A stretch of 64,000 bases of DNA from Bacteroidales bacterium (GTDB taxonomy: Bacteria > Bacteroidota > Bacteroidia > Bacteroidales > UBA7332). Positions 63,302-64,000 of this stretch are shown here, piece by piece. The stretch covers positions 124,001-188,000 of the forward strand of contig JAQTZA010000005.1 in NCBI GenBank assembly GCA_028687995.1, written 5' to 3'. The notes under the pieces are model-generated. The model did not search any database. It saw only the letters and a list, made by a program, of their open reading frames with translations, and was not told the origin of the DNA. The translations under genes were made by a program, and so were the position numbers. The stretch's first letter is position 1, and every line of letters starts with the position of its first letter.

Positions 63302-64000
63302 ATGAAAAACTTAAAAAACATCACTTCAGTCTATTTCGTAGGTGCCGGTGGCATCGGGATGAGCGCTTTGGTTCGCTATTTTCTGGCAAAAGGAAAAAAA
63401 GTGGGCGGATACGACAAAACCGCCACCGAGCTCACTCGCCAACTGATTGCTGAAGGAGCTGACATACATTTCGAAGACAACGTTTCGCTCATTCCCGATT
63501 ACTGCAAGGATGTGGAAAGCACCATCGTGGTGCGCACACCCGCCGTGCCCGAAGACCATTCGGAGCTGACCTATTTTCGCAACAACGGATTTTGGATGGT
63601 GAAGCGCGCCGAAGTGCTGGGTGAAATCACCAAGACCGACCGTGGCATCTGCGTGGCTGGTACACACGGTAAAACCACCACTTCGACAATGACGGCACAT
63701 CTGCTCAAGCAGTCATCGGTCGATTGCAACGCATTCCTGGGTGGCATTCTCAAAAACTACGACAGCAACCTGATGCTTTCGGAGAAAAGTGACCTCACAG
63801 TGATCGAAGCCGACGAATACGACCGCTCGTTTCATTGGTTGCAACCGTACATGGCAGTCATCACCTCGTCCGATCCCGACCACCTCGATATTTACGGCAC
63901 AGAAGAGGCATACCTCGAAAGTTTCCGCATCTTTACCTCGCTGATTAAGCCGGGCGGTTGCCTCGTGATGAAAAAGGGCATCACCGTGCAACCCGATTTG
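63302..64000 (+). CDS. murC: UDP-MurNAc:L-alanine ligase (3' end outside the window)
   Basis: The frame from ATG 63302 is open to the window end (233 codons). It starts MKNLKNITSVYFVGAGGIGMSALV (in parts), the glycine-rich nucleotide fold of MurC, and continues VVRTPAVPEDHSEL, the P-loop CVAGTHGKTTTSTMTAHLL (in parts), LTVIEADEYDRSFHWLQPYMAVITSSDPDHLDIYGT (in parts). MurC adds the first L-Ala of the stem peptide. The order after murG fits the dcw set, although three other genes intervene. Confidence 0.95.
   Translation, partial: MKNLKNITSVYFVGAGGIGMSALVRYFLAKGKKVGGYDKTATELTRQLIAEGADIHFEDNVSLIPDYCKDVESTIVVRTPAVPEDHSELTYFRNNGFWMVKRAEVLGEITKTDRGICVAGTHGKTTTSTMTAHLLKQSSVDCNAFLGGILKNYDSNLMLSEKSDLTVIEADEYDRSFHWLQPYMAVITSSDPDHLDIYGTEEAYLESFRIFTSLIKPGGCLVMKKGITVQPDL

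Noticed and set aside
1..64000. tRNA and rRNA genes
   Set aside because: I inspected the spacers by eye and saw no cloverleaf with a GGTTCGA-type T-arm or any rRNA-like stretch. A covariance-model scan would settle this.

Overview
The window is chromosomal DNA from a member of the Bacteroidota, most likely the order Bacteroidales. The evidence is a TonB-dependent receptor-type beta-barrel, a cargo protein with a type IX secretion sorting tail, glycine-lipid acyltransferases, a folP-cdaA pair, many Bacteroidota-type promoters (TAnnTTTG about 20 nt after a TTTG or TTG box) and a division/cell-wall (dcw) cluster of Bacteroidota composition. A genus cannot be fixed from sequence alone. No rRNA, tRNA, CRISPR array, transposase or phage gene was recognised.

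Region 1 (1-14.9 kb): 3' part of an outer-membrane beta-barrel protein, a short-form CstA carbon-starvation transporter, a GNAT protein, four small AT-rich orphan genes encoding secreted or membrane proteins, SufE, a glutaminyl-peptide cyclotransferase lipoprotein, folP-cdaA followed by a cation/proton antiporter with a cytosolic stress-protein-like tail, a MetA with the Glu111 signature of an acetyltransferase, a U32 family protein and a small chorismate mutase.

Region 2 (15-23 kb): a DRE-TIM aldolase, then the most unusual unit in the window. It is a same-strand run of PqqD-like protein, ATP-grasp ligase, LysA-fold PLP decarboxylase, a urea-transporter/M23-peptidase fusion, a TPR plus beta-barrel outer-membrane protein and a periplasmic TPR protein. 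It has its own promoter and a strong terminator. It looks like an envelope-linked biosynthesis and export or wall-editing system, and I do not recognise it as a described one.

Region 3 (23-38 kb): two secreted proteins (one a T9SS cargo), an S41 peptidase with a partner outer-membrane protein, a POT peptide transporter, DUF2147, AroA, DUF4403, a repeat-rich spacer holding one orphan secreted protein, beta-carbonic anhydrase and PEP carboxylase. The last two form a bicarbonate-supply and CO2-fixing pair.

Region 4 (38-46.5 kb): the high-affinity K+ uptake locus kdpF-A-B-C, a KdpD-like fragment without a P-loop, kdpD and kdpE, all on the minus strand. kdpF is only 26 residues long. With cdaA and the antiporter at 9-12 kb, the window carries much of a potential c-di-AMP/K+ homeostasis set.

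Region 5 (46.6-64 kb): glsA-glsB for glycine (N-acyl amino acid) lipids, then divergently the dcw cluster rsmH-ftsL-ftsI-murE-mraY-murD-ftsW-murG-murC, with murC cut by the window end. No mraZ lies in front of rsmH. The cluster is interrupted at four points by non-dcw genes: an orphan after rsmH, a TPR protein after ftsI, an orphan lipoprotein after murD, and a GATase/exonuclease/membrane-protein block after murG. MurE carries the DNPR motif of the meso-diaminopimelate enzymes.
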